Shown here one piece after another: positions 6,844 through 8,170 of a stretch of DNA of 8,170 nucleotides; within the stretch, counting starts at the first letter, position 1, and the number at the start of each line of letters is the position of its first letter. The stretch is from Thermoprotei archaeon (GTDB lineage: Archaea; Thermoproteota; Thermoprotei; Thermofilales; B20-G17), in the NCBI GenBank assembly GCA_003650785.1, contig QMRW01000053.1:1-8170 (forward strand), read 5' to 3'. The notes under the pieces were generated by a model, which did not search any database, was not told where the DNA came from, and saw nothing but the letters and a program-made list of their open reading frames with translations. The translations under genes and the position numbers were made by a program.

Positions 6844-6949
6844 AATAGATTTTGATAAAAATCACAATTTTGTGGAACATTGTGAACAAATAATAAGTAT
6901 TCCATAGACAAAGATTTATCAGAAAGATACATGTTCTCCGCAGAAGTAC

Positions 6950-7039
6950 ATGAAAATACGAAATATCAAAGATTCTCGCTTAACCCAACTTTCCGAGAAC
7001 TATGCCAGAAGGATGATGAGGGAGCTTAGAGGGCCGTGA
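6950..7039 (+). CDS. Possible 29-residue basic protein
   Basis: ATG 6950 opens a 29-codon frame starting MKIRNIKDSRLTQLSENY and ending RRMMRELRGP before TGA. It is rich in AGA/AGG/GAG codons like the real genes nearby. GATTTATCA at 6913-6921 could be a TATA box giving a leader of under ten bases; there is no ribosome site. It resembles the basic helical end of a DNA- or RNA-binding protein, but no family is recognised, and it may be a remnant of a longer gene. Confidence 0.3.
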   Translation: MKIRNIKDSRLTQLSENYARRMMRELRGP

Positions 7040-7063
7040 TGAATCCATTCATAGTGGACACGG
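7034..7063 (+). repeat. Imperfect hairpin in the GC-rich gap
   Basis: CCGTG (7034-7038) pairs with CACGG (7059-7063). Inside, either ATGAAT/ATTCAT or TCCA/TGGA can pair, leaving an asymmetric bulge. A second CCACGG at 7088-7093 could compete for the left arm. The structure is modest and may be accidental. Confidence 0.3.
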
Positions 7064-7125
7064 AGTACTGTAACTTAAGACACAAAGCCACGGATTAGGT
7101 AAACGGTATCTGATTGGGATTTGAG

Positions 7126-7134
7126 GGGACTTAA
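7126..7134 (+). promoter_or_regulatory. Orphan TATA box pointing into a convergent gene
   Basis: CTTAAATAT predicts a start near 7156 on the plus strand. Only a 20-codon frame (7175-7237) without ribosome site follows before the sequence becomes antisense to the 196-residue gene. The BRE position is poor. It may be a relic promoter or drive an antisense RNA. Confidence 0.25.
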
Positions 7135-7186
7135 ATATAGCAAATTGTAGCTTTTTGGTAAAGAAGTGTAACATATGAACGAGAAA

Positions 7187-7777
7187 CTATTGCCTCCTGG
7201 AGATACCTATGAGATCTCCTATGGTCACTCCATATGATCTTATGGATTTTTCCAATTCCCTTCTAACCCTTTCACATTCACGTAGTAAGCATTCTCCATT
7301 CGATCTACCCTTGAGAATTTCTTCTCTCCTCTCTATGGCCTTCAATAGTTCTCCCTCAATCCTTAAAAATTCACTATCTGTACCCCTGTAGAATGGTTTG
7401 ATACATTTGTATATTCTGTATACGAGTTCAGGAGGTATACCCAAGTTCTTTGATTCCTCAATCACTAAATGCCATAGCTCTACTCCCCTGTAGTACATTT
7501 TAGCGATCCTAGATGCTATACCACTGGCAGTTTTCCTATTCTCATCTATTTTGCCGTAGTATCTTCTATAGTAGTCCACTACCTCTCTGTAGATATTTAA
7601 CCTAATGTAGTCAGTCCACATATGCCTCCTATACTGCTCTCGCTTCCTCTCAAGAGCCTCTTCTAGATTTATCATTCCGCTTTCATAGGCTATTAGAGTA
7701 AGACATCTATTCTTCGACCTACCTTTCCTGAAGGGGCACTTAGTATATGGACACTTCATGCATAATTTGGAAAACAT
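7187..7777 (-). CDS. Unrecognised 196-residue protein with N-terminal four-cysteine cluster
   Basis: Cysteines at 6, 9, 14 and 25 (C-x2-C-x4-C-x10-C) in a basic head, MFSKLCMKCPYTKCPFRKG, could hold zinc or an iron-sulfur cluster. The rest is predicted helical and highly charged: an Arg/Tyr-rich stretch at about 44-75 (RREQ-type repeats, DYYRRYY), a mixed region to 130, and a probable coiled coil at about 135-180, with three more cysteines (125, 163, 168). The sequence suggests a nucleic-acid-binding protein, but no family is recognised. ATG 7777 is chosen because a strong TATA box at 7801-7810 places the transcript start on it (leaderless) and because ATG 7759 would lose Cys6. A GGAG one base before the ATG is too close to act normally. 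Expression is probably controlled at the adjoining palindrome. Confidence 0.75.
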   Translation of the reverse strand: MFSKLCMKCPYTKCPFRKGRSKNRCLTLIAYESGMINLEEALERKREQYRRHMWTDYIRLNIYREVVDYYRRYYGKIDENRKTASGIASRIAKMYYRGVELWHLVIEESKNLGIPPELVYRIYKCIKPFYRGTDSEFLRIEGELLKAIERREEILKGRSNGECLLRECERVRRELEKSIRSYGVTIGDLIGISRRQ

Positions 7778-7800
7778 ACTCCTTTTATCTTAAATGTTTT

Positions 7801-7810
7801 GATATAAAAA
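7801..7810 (-). promoter_or_regulatory. TATA box of the four-cysteine protein gene
   Basis: The minus strand reads TTTTTATATC, a near-canonical archaeal TATA box. Its centre is about 27 bases from the ATG at 7777, the distance expected for a leaderless transcript. Confidence 0.65.
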
Positions 7811-7823
7811 TATGAATTCATAT
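7810..7823. promoter_or_regulatory. Perfect 14-base palindrome, likely operator
   Basis: ATATGAATTCATAT is a perfect dyad lying directly upstream of the TATA box at 7801-7810, on the bases where TFB would contact the BRE. A dimeric repressor here would block initiation; an activator is also possible. The binding protein is unknown; the gene's own product or the tandem winged-helix protein are candidates. Confidence 0.5.
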
Positions 7824-7966
7824 CCCTAAGCTAATTTATCTGCGACCATTATAATTGCCCAGTAGTTGAGAACTCTTAGCCTAATGAATCTAAATCAACA
7901 TTTATTGAAACCATACAGGTCTATGATTAAATTCTCGGTTTAAATACCTCTATCTCTATCTAGAAT

Positions 7967-7981
7967 ACAAATGTTTATAAG
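7967..7981 (+). promoter_or_regulatory. BRE/TATA element of the last gene
   Basis: ACAAAT, a good BRE, precedes TTTATAAG as TATA box, predicting a start near 8003-8006, just before the ATG at 8010. A second TATA-like string, GTTTAAATAC at 7939-7948, could give a longer transcript from about 7969 whose leader includes GTGAT and a ten-codon ORF. Confidence 0.5.
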
Positions 7982-8009
7982 TTATATAGACTATAATGAG
8001 TGATAAATT

Positions 8010-8170
8010 ATGAAGGCTCGGTATATAGGTGTAATACTGGCTGTTACTATACTGCTAATCCCTATAGTACTGTCAGCGGCTCCTCAGGAAAGAGAGACTG
8101 TCCTACACATCTTACAACCCTGTGAGCCTCCTCCTCCATTACTAACGTGGAACGTCTTTGGTAGGTGTAG
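8010..8170 (+). CDS. Secreted protein, N-terminal part
   Basis: Fifty-three codons are visible before the window ends. The product starts with a classic signal peptide: basic MKAR, a hydrophobic core to about residue 21, then SAAP with a plausible cut after Ala23 or Ala24. The mature part begins acidic and contains a proline run at 40-43 flanked by cysteines at 38 and 53, followed by LLTWNVFG. Secretion is well supported; the function is not. A lipid-free solute-binding protein of an ABC importer, which often has a W-N-x-F motif near this point, is one possibility at low confidence. The ATG has GTGAT (8000-8004) with a 5-base spacing and a BRE/TATA element upstream. Confidence 0.75.
   Translation, partial: MKARYIGVILAVTILLIPIVLSAAPQERETVLHILQPCEPPPPLLTWNVFGRC

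Larger units (their letters stand above)
6844..7186. other. Intergenic region of 343 bases with tiny ORFs and repeats
   Basis: The first 60 bases are about 20 percent GC and hold CACAATTTTGTG (6863-6874) and a near tandem repeat TTGTGGAACA/TTGTGAACA (6870-6888). From about 6960 the GC content climbs, reaching about 47 percent at 7021-7080, unlike the other gaps. This part carries two tiny overlapping ORFs (6950-7039 and 7039-7098), a hairpin at 7034-7063 and an orphan TATA box at 7126-7134. It may be a decayed gene, two microproteins or a structured RNA. No tRNA or convincing box C/D RNA was found. Confidence 0.5.

Noticed and set aside
7036..7113. Box C/D guide RNA candidate (GTGATGA ... CTGA)
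   Set aside because: The 78-base span is long for an archaeal C/D RNA, internal D' and C' boxes are not convincing, and no terminal stem is formed.
7209..7391. Plus-strand 60-codon frame
   Set aside because: Antisense to the four-cysteine protein gene, with no ribosome site.
1..8170. tRNA, rRNA, CRISPR array, insertion sequence or integration site
   Set aside because: No regular repeats, transposase motifs, terminal inverted repeats or tRNA-like fold were seen on either strand.

Overview
The window looks like a chromosomal segment of a hyperthermophilic or thermophilic archaeon, most probably a crenarchaeote (Thermoproteota). Pointers are the heavy use of ATA, AGA and AGG codons, TATA boxes about 26 bases upstream of inferred transcript starts, a mixture of leaderless genes and genes with GGTGA/GGAG ribosome sites, an archaeal-type UPF0282 metallo-hydrolase, and a surface protein with an archaeal class III (prepilin-like) signal. 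The species cannot be told from the sequence. No tRNA, rRNA, CRISPR array or insertion sequence was seen.

Layout. Bases 1-302 (-) are the N-terminal 100 residues of a GalE-like NAD-dependent sugar epimerase/dehydratase, cut by the window edge. Divergent from it, 505-1554 (+) is a UPF0282 metallo-beta-lactamase-fold hydrolase. At 1629-3080 (+) lies an envelope protein with an N-terminal signal, four repeated beta modules resembling the IgGFc-binding N-terminal domain family, and a C-terminal membrane anchor. Convergent with it is a two-gene minus-strand unit: a 43-residue protein (5505-5636) followed after 9 bases by a 746-residue pilin-like surface protein (3255-5495) that is very large for a class III signal substrate.

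Bases 5637-5892 form a divergent promoter region, with a possible 20-residue ORF at 5763-5825. On the plus strand follow a 70-residue membrane or secreted protein (5893-6105), a hairpin that starts at its stop codon (6103-6136), and a tandem winged-helix regulator (6205-6843). A 343-base gap (6844-7186) is AT-rich at first and then relatively GC-rich; it holds two tiny overlapping ORFs and an orphan TATA box, which could be gene debris, small proteins or an RNA. At 7189-7777 (-) is an unrecognised 196-residue protein with an N-terminal four-cysteine cluster; its promoter abuts a perfect 14-base palindrome. The window ends in a new secreted protein (8010 onward).

How they may work together (inference). 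The centre of the window is a cell-surface locus: a membrane-anchored repeat protein, an oversized pilin-like glycoprotein with a small partner, a small membrane protein and a two-domain DNA-binding regulator read divergently from the pilin-like unit. The regulator controlling the surface genes is the simplest reading, but nothing in the sequence proves it. The candidate for an undescribed system is 5505-5636/3255-5495 together with 5893-6843, perhaps with 1629-3080.
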